NCBI RefSeq assembly: GCF_002968835.1
Contig: NZ_PKQK01000001.1
Span: forward strand, 930,001 to 994,000
Source: Paenibacillus sp. PCH8
Lineage (GTDB): Bacteria > Bacillota > Bacilli > Paenibacillales > Paenibacillaceae
Length of the DNA stretch: 64,000 nt
Direction of reading: 5' to 3'
Shown: positions 1 to 8,370 of the stretch, piece after piece
Position numbering within the stretch: the stretch's first letter is position 1
How the letters are laid out: the number at the start of each line of letters is the position of its first letter
Notes under the pieces: generated by a model
What the model was told of the DNA's origin: nothing
The model's input: the letters and a program-made list of their open reading frames with translations, nothing else
Databases searched by the model: none
Translations under genes and position numbers: made by a program

Positions 1-1
1 G

Positions 2-124
2 TCTCAAGATCTCGGTTATCATGATCAATCCCATTTCATCCGAGATTTCAAGTCCATTATCGGCAACACACCGGAGGAATACCTGAACTCCAAACAAGAA
101 ACGGGGAACAGCGAGGGTCTATGA
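2..124 (+). CDS. AraC-family transcriptional regulator, C-terminal end (partial)
   Basis: An open frame enters from the left edge and stops with TGA at 122-124, giving 40 residues. It reads GYHDQSHFIRDFKSIIG, then NTPEEYL, which is the second helix-turn-helix and closing signature of AraC/XylS DNA-binding domains. The rest of the gene lies outside the window, so ligand and targets cannot be inferred. A Ser/Gly/Glu-rich tail of about ten residues follows the domain. Confidence 0.85.
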   Translation, partial: SQDLGYHDQSHFIRDFKSIIGNTPEEYLNSKQETGNSEGL

Positions 125-153
125 ATTAAACCCCGTTCATACACTTGTCATCA

Positions 154-387
154 GCTATATAAGTTGAACTAATCATTTACACGATAACGGAGAGGACAGA
201 AAAAACCTGAAAAAGCGAAGCGCTCGCCTAAAAGCTTTCTGAAAGAAAGCTGCATCGGGAGCATACGCTATCCCCGGATTCTCCCTTGCAAAAAGGGAAT
301 CAAAAAAATCTGAGGATAACAGTGATTGGAAGGCTATTCTGTCATCGTAGTGTCCGTGTAAATAATCTTTAGTTCAACTTATATAGC
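154..387. mobile_element. MITE-like inverted-repeat element, copy 1
   Basis: The ends are perfect 17-bp inverted repeats (154-170 and 371-387, GCTATATAAGTTGAACT and its complement). Beyond them lies a longer imperfect inverted repeat that includes ATTTACAC and GACAGAA on both arms. No coding capacity is visible. A related copy lies at 50225-50415; the two share long internal blocks, but this copy has about 44 extra bases in the middle. No clear target-site duplication is seen. It could be a non-autonomous transposable element or another structured intergenic repeat family. Confidence 0.75.
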
Positions 388-624
388 AAGACGAATTGAA
401 CAGTTCCCATATTTAGCCCTCGCTTTCTTGAGTGGTATGGTTTCATTACAATCGGCACATGCTTATCTTAATATGACCCTTTCCATATCAAACAAAGAGT
501 AACATGATATGCGTTTATATAATACACAATTAAATTGATATAAATTAAATTGGTCTTTCAGTTTTTGCCGTAAACATTTATACTAGGGATAGACAAGTTA
601 TTCAATTACATATTAGAAAGCAGG
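388..624. other. AT-rich intergenic region
   Basis: No gene is seen. The stretch is AT-rich and should hold the promoter of the next gene. A weak match (TTCAGT, 16 bases, TATACT) lies near 558-585, but it is not strong enough to call. Confidence 0.4.
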
Positions 625-633
625 GTGTTTCTT

Positions 634-990
634 TTGATCAGTATTATTTTTGTAGCTCTTGTAGCTGTCGAACACATCTATATCATGTTGATGGAGATGT
701 TTATGTGGACTCGTCCACGCACGATGAAAACCTTTGGTACCACACCGGAATTCGCCAACTCCACCAAGTCTCTCGCGGCTAATCAAGGTCTTTACAACGG
801 ATTTCTTGCTGCAGGTCTGATCTGGGGACTCGTATATCCGAATGCAGCCGTTGGTCAACACATTCAGATTTTCTTCCTGGCATGCGTGATTATCGCAGCT
901 CTCTATGGAGGCGCAACTTCCTCACGCTCGATTATTATCAAACAAGGATTACCTGCAATTATTGCATTGTTGCTGGTTCTCTTCCTGTAA
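634..990 (+). CDS. DUF1304 family small membrane protein
   Basis: A small hydrophobic protein of about 118 residues matching the DUF1304 family: an early VAVEHIYIMLMEMFMW helix, the conserved NQGLYNGFLAAGLIWG segment, and two further membrane helices ending in a hydrophobic tail. Family function is unknown; it sits in the cytoplasmic membrane. I prefer the TTG start at 634, because the AGCAGG ribosome binding site at 619-624 is nine bases upstream. A GTG at 625 would abut it. The gene stands alone between the inverted-repeat element and a DUF4261 gene. Confidence 0.8.
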   Translation: MISIIFVALVAVEHIYIMLMEMFMWTRPRTMKTFGTTPEFANSTKSLAANQGLYNGFLAAGLIWGLVYPNAAVGQHIQIFFLACVIIAALYGGATSSRSIIIKQGLPAIIALLLVLFL

Positions 991-1109
991 TCTCCTGTCG
1001 ATTGTTGCATTGCTACGATTCATCTTATCTCCATTATGGTATGGTAGTGAGTATGTAATAGCAGTGTATACTGACCAGAATCGATCTGGGAACGGAAGGA
1101 GAACGTGTC

Positions 1110-1910
1110 ATGGGATTGTTTGACAAGCTTCGACGGCGTAAAAAGGAGAAAACTGCCACAGGTGGAGCTGTAGAAACAACGAACTATAATGAAACCATCG
1201 TGGGTTTTGTCCTGCTGGAGCGTGACGACTGCGACTTTGACCTCTTCATTAGGAATATGAGAAACGAGTGGGATATTAAGATTGCGGAACGCCCTGAGGA
1301 AGATAATCTCTTCTTTGAAGTGCATGGGATGCAGGTGGTATGTGCTCACATTGCTGCACCTGTTCCTGACCGTGAGGTTGAGGAGAATGCCAAATTAAAT
1401 ATACTCTGGCCCCAAGCGGAACAAGTTACCTCTCGGCATCAGTCTCAGATTATCGTCTCAGTCCTGAACGCAACGAATGCGATAGAGGGACATATTCTAT
1501 TTACTCAGACAGCGAGCGCTTTATTGCAGTTGGACCATGCACTCGCCATATATATGGCTCCACTTGTCGTTGAAGCTAGTCAATATGTTGAGACCAGTCG
1601 TGGACTCAAGCATGATGACTTACCTGTCTCGCTGTGGGTTTTCATCGGACTTTTCCAAAGCACCGAAGGCGCTTCAGCCTACACTTACGGACTGCGTAAC
1701 TTTGGAAAGGAAGAGATGGAGATCACGCAATCTTCCCAGTCTTTAAGCGATGTATTTGAGATGATGTTCATGACCACAACATATGTCATTGAGAACGACG
1801 TCACATTGCATGATGGGGAAACACTTGGTTTCTCAGCAGAACAAAAGCTGAGCATTTCCCTTTCCCAAGGTGTAGCGGCGGAAGGTAACAGTTTGAAGAT
1901 TAGATTCTAA
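1110..1910 (+). CDS. DUF4261 domain-containing protein
   Basis: A soluble protein of 266 residues with a basic, Lys-rich N-terminus (MGLFDKLRRRKKEK) and then a long domain resembling DUF4261 (N-terminal VGFVLLERDDCDFDLF, central HQSQIIVSVLN, C-terminal WVFIGLF and TYGLRNFGKEEMEI). No catalytic motif is recognisable. Start ATG at 1110 follows GGAAGGAG with good spacing. It is followed by an intrinsic terminator, so it is probably a single-gene unit. Function unknown. Confidence 0.75.
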   Translation: MGLFDKLRRRKKEKTATGGAVETTNYNETIVGFVLLERDDCDFDLFIRNMRNEWDIKIAERPEEDNLFFEVHGMQVVCAHIAAPVPDREVEENAKLNILWPQAEQVTSRHQSQIIVSVLNATNAIEGHILFTQTASALLQLDHALAIYMAPLVVEASQYVETSRGLKHDDLPVSLWVFIGLFQSTEGASAYTYGLRNFGKEEMEITQSSQSLSDVFEMMFMTTTYVIENDVTLHDGETLGFSAEQKLSISLSQGVAAEGNSLKIRF

Positions 1911-1952
1911 ACTTACGTATTTAGCTTACGTTACCATGTTGCAGCTATAGAA

Positions 1953-1984
1953 GCCGTCTGGAGTTAACACTCTGGGCGGCTTTT
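1953..1984 (+). terminator. Intrinsic terminator after DUF4261 gene
   Basis: A 12-bp arm (1953-1964, GCCGTCTGGAGT) pairs with 1969-1980 around a 4-base loop and is followed by TTTT. Confidence 0.8.
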
Positions 1985-2170
1985 CGCTATTCATACCTCC
2001 TTCCAATAATGATATGGAATCAATCCCTGAATTTAACTTCACTTGGAATAAGTAGTCCATAAGAACCACTGTACTGTGATTTTAGTTTTCATTTCCGCTA
2101 TTAACAGGTATAATTAATAGGCTTATAGTCTCATATATTACATAATATTTTATGCCGAGGAGTTGCATAC

Positions 2171-2530
2171 ATGTCTGTTAGACGCTTGGATTCAACCAAT
2201 CCTATTATTGAAATTGTCTGGGAAGGTATCGTCACCCCAGAACATGTCGAACAAACGAATAAAGAAATTCAGAGAATAGCAGCGCAATTGGGAAATTCAT
2301 TTGATGTGCTCGTGGACATGAGAACGATGAAAGCATTCCCTCAGGATACAAAAGAAAAAATTGTGGACCATCAGAAATTACTGCTAGAGTGGGGTATGAA
2401 GCGGGCCAGTGTAGCCGTAGGCGGTGCGATCGCCAAAATGCAACTGAATCGGATCTCTAAAGAATCAGCACATCAGACTGAATTTCAATGGGAAACGTAT
2501 GACGAGGCCTTGGCCTTTTTGTTGAAATAA
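2171..2530 (+). CDS. STAS/SpoIIAA-like small protein
   Basis: A 119-residue soluble protein. It begins with a strand-rich SVRRLDSTNPIIEIVWEG segment, then PEHVEQTNKEI, and a central FDVLVDMRTMKAFP reminiscent of SpoIIAA-like/STAS folds, where an Asp follows a hydrophobic strand. It ends at EAL AFLLK. The conserved phosphorylatable Ser of anti-sigma antagonists is not obvious, so a partner-switching role is not supported. The start follows GAGGAG. Flanked by its own terminator; monocistronic. Confidence 0.55.
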   Translation: MSVRRLDSTNPIIEIVWEGIVTPEHVEQTNKEIQRIAAQLGNSFDVLVDMRTMKAFPQDTKEKIVDHQKLLLEWGMKRASVAVGGAIAKMQLNRISKESAHQTEFQWETYDEALAFLLK

Positions 2531-2588
2531 ATTGAGATATTATAGTGTAAGTTTAAAGAGAACATGAATATGCTACACATGGCACAAG

Positions 2589-2621
2589 AAAGAGGCGTTT
2601 CCCATGGGGAAGCGCCTTTCT
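2589..2621. terminator. Bidirectional terminator between convergent genes
   Basis: A near-perfect stem (GAGGCGTTTCCC with GGGAAGCGCCTTTC) lies between the plus-strand STAS-like gene and the minus-strand acetyltransferase, and can end both transcripts. Confidence 0.75.
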
Positions 2622-2631
2622 ATTATTTCAT

Positions 2632-3132
2632 TTAAGATTCCAGAGCAATTACACGCACCATCGTTATCGATGCACCACAGAGGGCTTTCTCCACAAACCC
2701 TAACCGCTTATATAGACGTATCGCCTCATTATCCGGGTCAACACTGAGCGAGACTGCTTCAATCCCTCGCTGTTTGGCTTCATTTAGTGCAGCATGAAAC
2801 AGTAAGGTACCTATTCCTTTTCCACGTGCATTTTCAGTTACAGCCATCCCCATCTCTGGCGTATCTGCATTGACATAACCGTATCCCGCATTCTGATCCG
2901 TATAAAATCGTAATGTTATTGAACCTAATCTCTCTCCATGCTGGTCTATCGCAACATACCCAAAGTCCCCTTCTCTTCCCCAGTCTTCAACATATTTGGA
3001 TAGCCCTGAAGTATGAATAATCTCGCGTTCAAAAGGTTCATCCCCTTCCCTGGTGTGCAGGGACACATATAACATCTCCCACAGGAAAGGAATATCCTGT
3101 TCTTCAATGGGACGCAGATAGTATTTGTTCAT
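2632..3132 (-). CDS. GNAT family N-acetyltransferase
   Basis: A 166-residue protein with the GNAT fold: N-terminal LRPIEEQDIPFLWEML, the acetyl-CoA pyrophosphate loop ENARGKGIGTLLFHAAL (about residues 100-116), and the C-terminal NEAIRLYKRLGFVEK motif. The acceptor is unknown; similar proteins acetylate small amines, peptides or ribosomal proteins. The start overlaps the stop of the upstream gene (3132) by one base, so the two are co-transcribed and translationally coupled. Confidence 0.85.
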   Translation of the reverse strand: MNKYYLRPIEEQDIPFLWEMLYVSLHTREGDEPFEREIIHTSGLSKYVEDWGREGDFGYVAIDQHGERLGSITLRFYTDQNAGYGYVNADTPEMGMAVTENARGKGIGTLLFHAALNEAKQRGIEAVSLSVDPDNEAIRLYKRLGFVEKALCGASITMVRVIALES

Positions 3133-3657
3133 TAGGCTTCCTCCTTTAGTTTCTCAAAAAGACGCTCCATCTCGTTCATATTGAGCTCATTGGTAATTTG
3201 ATAGTCTTGAAGCGAGTCTCGTGTATTGTGCTCGCTATAGATTGAAACGGCATGTTCATTGTAGAACGTTATTCCAAATCCTTCAGAAAATCGACCTTCT
3301 TTATTAATCAGAAGTCGCCACTCATAGTAATGCGAATTCCTTTTGGAAGTGTCGATTCCCTGTATTTTTTTAAGTTCAACATCCTTCAACAGTTTCAGCA
3401 TATCTCTAATCTTTTTGGGGTCTTTAATAGTCACTTCATCATCTTCATTATACGGTTCTGCACTTGAAACTTTCCTAATGGTCAGTCGGTCCAATTGATC
3501 CAGCATGCTCATATGATCCGTAACCTCAGCCCGAAACGTTGTGTCTTGGCTGGGGATATACATAGCATATTGACCAGAGGTATACATACGCACTGCAATA
3601 GCTACAACAACAATAATCGTGACGATACCCCATAATGATTTTAATTTTTTTAATCAT
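3132..3657 (-). pseudogene. Membrane-anchored hypothetical protein, frame broken at an A7 run
   Basis: An uninterrupted frame covers 3132-3593 (about 153 residues, YTSGQYAMYIPSQDTTFRAE near its start), but its natural beginning lies further upstream. On the minus strand an ATG at 3657 follows a strong GGAGGAG. Its reading joins the main frame only if the run of seven A (3645-3651) is read as six. The corrected protein starts MIKKLKSLWGIVTIIVVVAI, a typical single membrane anchor, and then the open domain. Without the correction there is no good start. Options are a real frameshift, a sequencing error, or polymerase slippage on A7. Function unknown. Confidence 0.65.
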
Positions 3658-3660
3658 ACC

Positions 3661-3933
3661 GCTCTCCTCCATGCACCACAAAACTTATATAAAATGGTAA
3701 TTAATGATACTTCCCAGTATATCATCTCAACCTTTCCGTTCCAATGTTATTTCTTATTCCTTAACACCAATTTCGATAACGTTTTTGTCTAAACTATAGT
3801 TACTGATAATACATGAACGGCAAAGAAAAAGGGCACATAAGCAACTATAGAAGAAACACAACTCATAATTACGCTTTCAATATTAGAGAATAAAATTTGG
3901 TCATATACTCGCTAACTAACTTGTTTGAATATC
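3661..3933. other. AT-rich divergent intergenic region
   Basis: No gene is seen between the membrane-anchored protein and the σD-like promoter. It presumably carries the promoter of the minus-strand pair. Confidence 0.4.
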
Positions 3934-3960
3934 TAAAATTTGAACTAAAAATGACGATAT
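3934..3960 (+). promoter_or_regulatory. σD-like (flagellar/chemotaxis) promoter
   Basis: TAAA at 3934-3937, exactly 15 bases, then GACGATAT at 3953-3960. This matches the Bacillus σD consensus TAAA-N15-GCCGATAT at all but one base. It lies 138 bases before the chemoreceptor start, the expected class of gene for this sigma factor. Confidence 0.7.
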
Positions 3961-4098
3961 ACTTCATAAGCTTTATTCATTCTTACACATCCATGACACC
4001 CCGAGGCTATACGCGGGCAGATTCAACAAGTGTGCATGATAGTATGTTTTTTTAAAGAAGTATAGGCGTGTACTTGTAAAACGCTAGGGGGAATTGGA

Positions 4099-6078
4099 AT
4101 GAAACTCAAACCGAAATTAATGATCATGTTTTTGGCCGCTGTCGTAATCACGGCACTTCCACTCGCAACACTTGGTTTATATCAGACCGAAAAGCAGGCC
4201 ACCCGTAATGTCGATTCCAAACTGAATGGATTAATGTCCTCGGCAGCGAATGAATTGAATGGCTGGATCAGCAGTAACGCCAAAGTCATTGAGACGCTGG
4301 GCTTCGTGATTCAGGAGGCTGTTCCTGAAGGAGAACTCACGAAACAATACTTTAACATTATGAATCTGGGCAGTAACAAAGAGAGTCTGTCGGATCTGTA
4401 TTTTGGGTCAGAGCAAGATGGCACTTTCATGAATGGTACCGACTGGTCTCCCGATGCCAATTATGATCCTAGGGAACGTCCATGGTACCAGCAAGCGAAG
4501 CAAGCCAATCAGCTTGTATTCTCAGATCCTTATCTCGATATGACGTCGGACCAATATGCGGTATCGATTGCAATGCCGGTCCAAAATAATGAAGGCACCA
4601 TGCAAGGGATTGTAGCCGGTGACTTATTGCTCTCCACACTTACCGATACCGTGGGAAAAATAAACCTGGATGGGCTTGGTTATCCCTTTTTAATCGATAA
4701 AAACGGGCTGGTTCTGGCTCACCCGGATGATAAACTAGTGAACACTTCAGCCGCTGATAATGAAGAGTTAAACCCACTGTTGGCAGATATGCAGTCAAAT
4801 CCATCGGGCCAGAAACCCTTCCACTATAATGATGAAGATTATCTGCTATTCTACAATCAGATCCCTAGCACTGGGTGGGTTATAGGCTCGATCATCTCCG
4901 AGAAGCTCGCCTACGCGGAGTATTATGAATTACGCAATAACTACATTCTGATCATCGGAGTTACGTTGCTGGTTGTACTGGCAGGTGCCTACTGGATTGC
5001 AACACTCTTCATCAAGCCGCTAAGAAGTCTACATGGAACATCACAACAGATGTCGAGCGGTGATTTTACAGGACGGGTGCAGATCAAAGGCAAGGATGAG
5101 TTCGCTGAACTTGGTATGGCCTTTAATCAGATGTCAGACCAGCTTAGTACGCTGTTCAGACAAGTTACCATTTCTTCCGAACGGGTACAAAGTATCTCGG
5201 GCGAGATGCTGGAACACACAGATAACACCAAGCGGATTGCGGAGCAAATTTCCATTGCAACGGACGAGCTTGCTCAGGGCTCCAGTACACAGGCTGAATC
5301 GGTATATGATGGCTCAAGCCGTCTGTCAGAGATGAGCGATAGCGTAGGCGGCATTAATCGCAGTGTAGAGCAGTCGATAACGATGATGCGTGACGCGGGA
5401 GAAGCCATGCTGGCTGGACTACAGGCTGTGGATTATCAGGTAGAACTCTCGGATGGCAACCGAAAGTCCATTGATCGTGTAGGCGATTCCATCAACCTGC
5501 TGGCAGAAAAGTCCCAGAAGATTGAAGGTATTGTCGGCATGATTCAGGGCATTGCCTCCCAGACCAACCTGCTGGCCCTGAACGCTTCCATTGAAGCAGC
5601 CAGAGCAGGTGAACACGGACGCGGATTCGCGGTAGTTGCCGAGGAAGTACGTAAACTGGCTGAACAGTCCGCAGGCTCTGCCCAGGATATCATTGTGTTG
5701 CTGAATGAAATCCAGACCGCCAGCCGCCAAAGTGTGAGTGAGGTCGATTCTGCTGAACACGGCATTGACCAGCAGGTTGCTGCTGTACATGAGATGCGCA
5801 ACTCATTTATGCGAATCAAACAATCCATTGACGGAATCGATAGCCAACTTCAGCAGGTATCATCTGCGACGACTGAACTGGATAACAACTCCGGCAAGAT
5901 TGCTGAAGTCATATCGAGCGTTGCGGCCATGTCGGAAGAGAGTGCAGCTTCTACGGAAGAGGTTGCTTCGTCCACACAGGAACAATTCAATTACATTACA
6001 AGTATCTCCGAGCGCTCCAATGAATTGGCTCAACAAGCGAATACGCTAGCCAAGGAAGTGAAGAAGTTCAAGATTTAA
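4099..6078 (+). CDS. Methyl-accepting chemotaxis protein
   Basis: A 659-residue receptor with a classical layout: membrane helix 1 (about 9-29), an extracellular double-Cache-type sensor (about 35-275, with [11 protein letters not shown] and a second-lobe [14 protein letters not shown]), membrane helix 2 (about 281-303), HAMP (about 302-356), and the methyl-accepting coiled coil. The hairpin tip [20 protein letters not shown] lies at about 485-505. Cache receptors usually bind amino acids, organic acids or sugars; the ligand here is unknown. It signals to CheA/CheW, which are not in the window. The start follows AGGGGG. A σD-like promoter precedes it and a terminator follows. Confidence 0.93.
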   Translation: MKLKPKLMIMFLAAVVITALPLATLGLYQTEKQATRNVDSKLNGLMSSAANELNGWISSNAKVIETLGFVIQEAVPEGELTKQYFNIMNLGSNKESLSDLYFGSEQDGTFMNGTDWSPDANYDPRERPWYQQAKQANQLVFSDPYLDMTSDQYAVSIAMPVQNNEGTMQGIVAGDLLLSTLTDTVGKINLDGLGYPFLIDKNGLVLAHPDDKLVNTSAADNEELNPLLADMQSNPSGQKPFHYNDEDYLLFYNQIPSTGWVIGSIISEKLAYAEYYELRNNYILIIGVTLLVVLAGAYWIATLFIKPLRSLHGTSQQMSSGDFTGRVQIKGKDEFAELGMAFNQMSDQLSTLFRQVTISSERVQSISGEMLEHTDNTKRIAEQISIATDELAQGSSTQAESVYDGSSRLSEMSDSVGGINRSVEQSITMMRDAGEAMLAGLQAVDYQVELSDGNRKSIDRVGDSINLLAEKSQKIEGIVGMIQGIASQTNLLALNASIEAARAGEHGRGFAVVAEEVRKLAEQSAGSAQDIIVLLNEIQTASRQSVSEVDSAEHGIDQQVAAVHEMRNSFMRIKQSIDGIDSQLQQVSSATTELDNNSGKIAEVISSVAAMSEESAASTEEVASSTQEQFNYITSISERSNELAQQANTLAKEVKKFKI

Positions 6079-6081
6079 ATC

Positions 6082-6122
6082 AACAAGCCGCGTTCACCCT
6101 ATGGGAGAACGCGGCTTGTTTG
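6082..6122. terminator. Bidirectional terminator
   Basis: A 14-bp arm AACAAGCCGCGTTC pairs with GAACGCGGCTTGTT; it separates the chemoreceptor from the convergent LacI gene. Confidence 0.85.
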
Positions 6123-7142
6123 TTACCTAATATAATGCTCCGATACACGAGCCGCCGAGTCTCTGATGACCAGTTCAGGCTTCAGGACAATCTTTTGTGG
6201 CTCTTTTTGCTCGTTCTTCAGCTCTTCAATTAACAGATCTACAGCGCGATGTCCCAGATCTTCAATTGGCTGGGCAACGGTTGTAAGCGGTGGGCTGGTT
6301 ACCGAAGCCAGAATAGTATTGTCGAATCCGATAATGGACACATCCTCTGGCACGCGTAAGCCCAGCTCTTTGGCTGCCTGAAGTGCACCAATAGCCTGGA
6401 TGTCATTACAGCAGAACAAGCCTGTGGGGCGATCGTTCTCGCCAAGCAGCAGAAGCGCCTCTTTTTTGGCCGAGCCCAGATCGGCAGCTGATTCTCTAAT
6501 CCGATCCTGTTCCAGTGCGTAGCCAGCCTTATTTAATGTTTCGCGGAATCCGCGCACACGCTCCTGACTGCTGCTTACTTTGGACGGTTCTGACAGTACC
6601 GCGACCCGGGTGTGCCCAAGTTCAAGCAAGTGCTCCGCAGCGAGTGTACCACCGAGTATGTCATCAATGGTGACCGTATGCACCGACAGTGAAGGCATAT
6701 GGCGAGCAATCAGAGCGACAGGTATGGACTGTTGCAAGAGAGGAGACAGAATATCGGCATTGTCGATCCCGGTTCCGATCATCATGCCATCTACCCTTTT
6801 TTGCTGAAGCAGATTCAGATAACGCTCTACCCGCTCGTCCTTATTATCTGTACTGCATATCACAACGCTATAGCCCAATTGACGGCTTCGATCCTCCACT
6901 GCTCTGGCGAGTTCAGCAAAATACGGATTCGATATGTCCGGTACTAACAGCCCCAGTGTGTACGTCTGTTTGCCAGTAAGTGCAGCCGCTATAGCGCTGG
7001 GTTGGTAGTGAAGGCGTTCCATGATCTCCATAATCTCGGTGCGTCGCTTCTCGCTGATCTTCCCTTTGCCGTTAATGACCTGCGAGACGGTGGCTATGGA
7101 TACACCCGCCTCGCGTGCTATATCGTATATGGTTGCTTTCAT
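6123..7142 (-). CDS. LacI-family transcriptional regulator (likely inositol operon repressor)
   Basis: A 339-residue LacI/GalR regulator. The helix-turn-helix YDIAREAGVSIATVSQVING is at residues 5-24, the hinge helix near YQPSAIAAALTG, and a periplasmic-binding-protein-like effector domain follows (LGLLVPDISNPYFAEL, later CNDIQAIGALQAAKEL and DVSIIGFDN). It lies just downstream of the inositol operon on the same strand. The TTAAGCGCTTAA palindromes at the iolD promoter are the kind of central-CG operator bound by this family, so control of iol genes is a reasonable inference. In B. subtilis the iol repressor is DeoR-type IolR, so this would be a different solution. Start ATG at 7142 follows a GGGG element. 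Confidence 0.88.
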   Translation of the reverse strand: MKATIYDIAREAGVSIATVSQVINGKGKISEKRRTEIMEIMERLHYQPSAIAAALTGKQTYTLGLLVPDISNPYFAELARAVEDRSRQLGYSVVICSTDNKDERVERYLNLLQQKRVDGMMIGTGIDNADILSPLLQQSIPVALIARHMPSLSVHTVTIDDILGGTLAAEHLLELGHTRVAVLSEPSKVSSSQERVRGFRETLNKAGYALEQDRIRESAADLGSAKKEALLLLGENDRPTGLFCCNDIQAIGALQAAKELGLRVPEDVSIIGFDNTILASVTSPPLTTVAQPIEDLGHRAVDLLIEELKNEQKEPQKIVLKPELVIRDSAARVSEHYIR

Positions 7143-7468
7143 TGTTTTTCCCCATTTGTGCTATATATAAATCTCGTTATACATGAATCAATTTCATAAT
7201 ACCTTTAGCTGCTTCAATCAAGGCTAAATATAGATCAAAATGGTTCAATTTGTCTATATTTAGTTACAGAAATCCGTTTTTAGTGAGTTATGAAATTGAA
7301 TCGCATAGATAATTGTTCTCTTCTATTATGCAGGGGAAGTCTGCATACGCAACTTGAAACCAGGACAATGGGTGGTATGAAGCGATTGCCCCGCTGCACG
7401 TACGATCCATTGAAAATTGGATGGTACCTAGCCGGATATAACACTGTTCGTACTATTTTTTATCATTG
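7143..7468. other. Intergenic region upstream of the LacI gene
   Basis: No gene is seen in these 326 bases. No convincing terminator follows iolB, so read-through into the LacI gene is possible. The leader also carries its own candidate promoter (minus strand TTGATT at 7216-7221 with TATGAA-like bases further in) and the palindrome at 7224-7263. Confidence 0.45.
7224..7263. promoter_or_regulatory. Large AT-rich palindrome upstream of the LacI promoter
   Basis: CTAAATATAGATCAAA pairs with TTTGTCTATATTTAG across a short spacer, with eleven perfectly matching outer bases. It sits directly upstream of the candidate -35 of the LacI gene. There is no GC stem or T tract, so an operator is more likely than a terminator. 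Confidence 0.5.
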
Positions 7469-8275
7469 CTACTTCTTCATCAGCCATTCATGATCCGGGT
7501 CATTATGGAACTTCCAGGTCCGTGTTGGCCCAGCCATCACATTCAGATAGTAGACTTCGTACCCTGGAGGAGCACCTACTGGATGATATCCGTCCGGAAC
7601 AAGCACCACTTCACCGTTCTTCACCGCAAGCGTCTCATCTACAGACTTATCATCGTTGTATATGCGCTGAATAGCAAATCCCTGCTCTGGCTGTACACGG
7701 AAATAATACGTTTCCTCCAGCAAAGATTCATCCGGCAGAGCGTCCCGATCATGTTTGTGTGGCGGGTAACTGGACCAATGTCCATCTGGCGTGAACACCT
7801 CAACAACGAGCAAACTGTCTGCTTCCTTCTGTTCCGGCAAAATGTTGTGAATCTGACGTTCCAGATTGCCATATCCTCTCGCCTCTACGCCTACATCTTC
7901 CGGTGTGATTAGACGAGCCGGATAGGTTCCTCTACCAGGTGCGGCACATATGGCGATTTCCAGTTCGGTACGTGCTGTGATCTTCACCTGATCGGAAGTT
8001 GAGACGTAGACCGAATACGGAGGAATCTTCTCGAAAACACTCATTCTTTTCCCGATATTATCCCATGTGTGCTCCTGAGTACTTACATTGGCTAAGCCAC
8101 TAAGAAGTACTACACAGAGTTCCTGATCACCGCTCTCACGGGTTAGCGTTTCCCCTTCCGCAAGCTTCACTACCTGAAATCCAACATACTTCCACCCGGC
8201 CGATTCCGGTGTTACGGTTAACAGCGTACCGTCTCCCTCCGGATCAAACACAGGTTTCACAATACGTTCTGACAT
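7469..8275 (-). CDS. iolB: 5-deoxy-glucuronate isomerase
   Basis: IolB converts 5-deoxy-D-glucuronate to 2-deoxy-5-keto-gluconate in cytoplasmic myo-inositol breakdown. The protein (about 268 residues) is a bicupin with the family signature SSYPPHKHDRDALPDESLLEETYYF, the metal-binding His and Glu residues lying in HKHD and EETYY, and a C-terminal DGYHPVGAPPGYEVYYLNVMAG. It is the last gene of the minus-strand operon. I prefer the ATG at 8275, eleven bases from GAGAGGAG; an in-frame GTG at 8287 would sit on top of that ribosome binding site. Confidence 0.93.
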   Translation of the reverse strand: MSERIVKPVFDPEGDGTLLTVTPESAGWKYVGFQVVKLAEGETLTRESGDQELCVVLLSGLANVSTQEHTWDNIGKRMSVFEKIPPYSVYVSTSDQVKITARTELEIAICAAPGRGTYPARLITPEDVGVEARGYGNLERQIHNILPEQKEADSLLVVEVFTPDGHWSSYPPHKHDRDALPDESLLEETYYFRVQPEQGFAIQRIYNDDKSVDETLAVKNGEVVLVPDGYHPVGAPPGYEVYYLNVMAGPTRTWKFHNDPDHEWLMKK

Positions 8276-8370
8276 CTTGTCATCCACTCCTCTCTGTAAT
8301 CATCCATAACAATCTGAAGCTATGCAGGCTCAACACTAAATATAAGAAAATGGGACCTGTGTTCCTCAAC

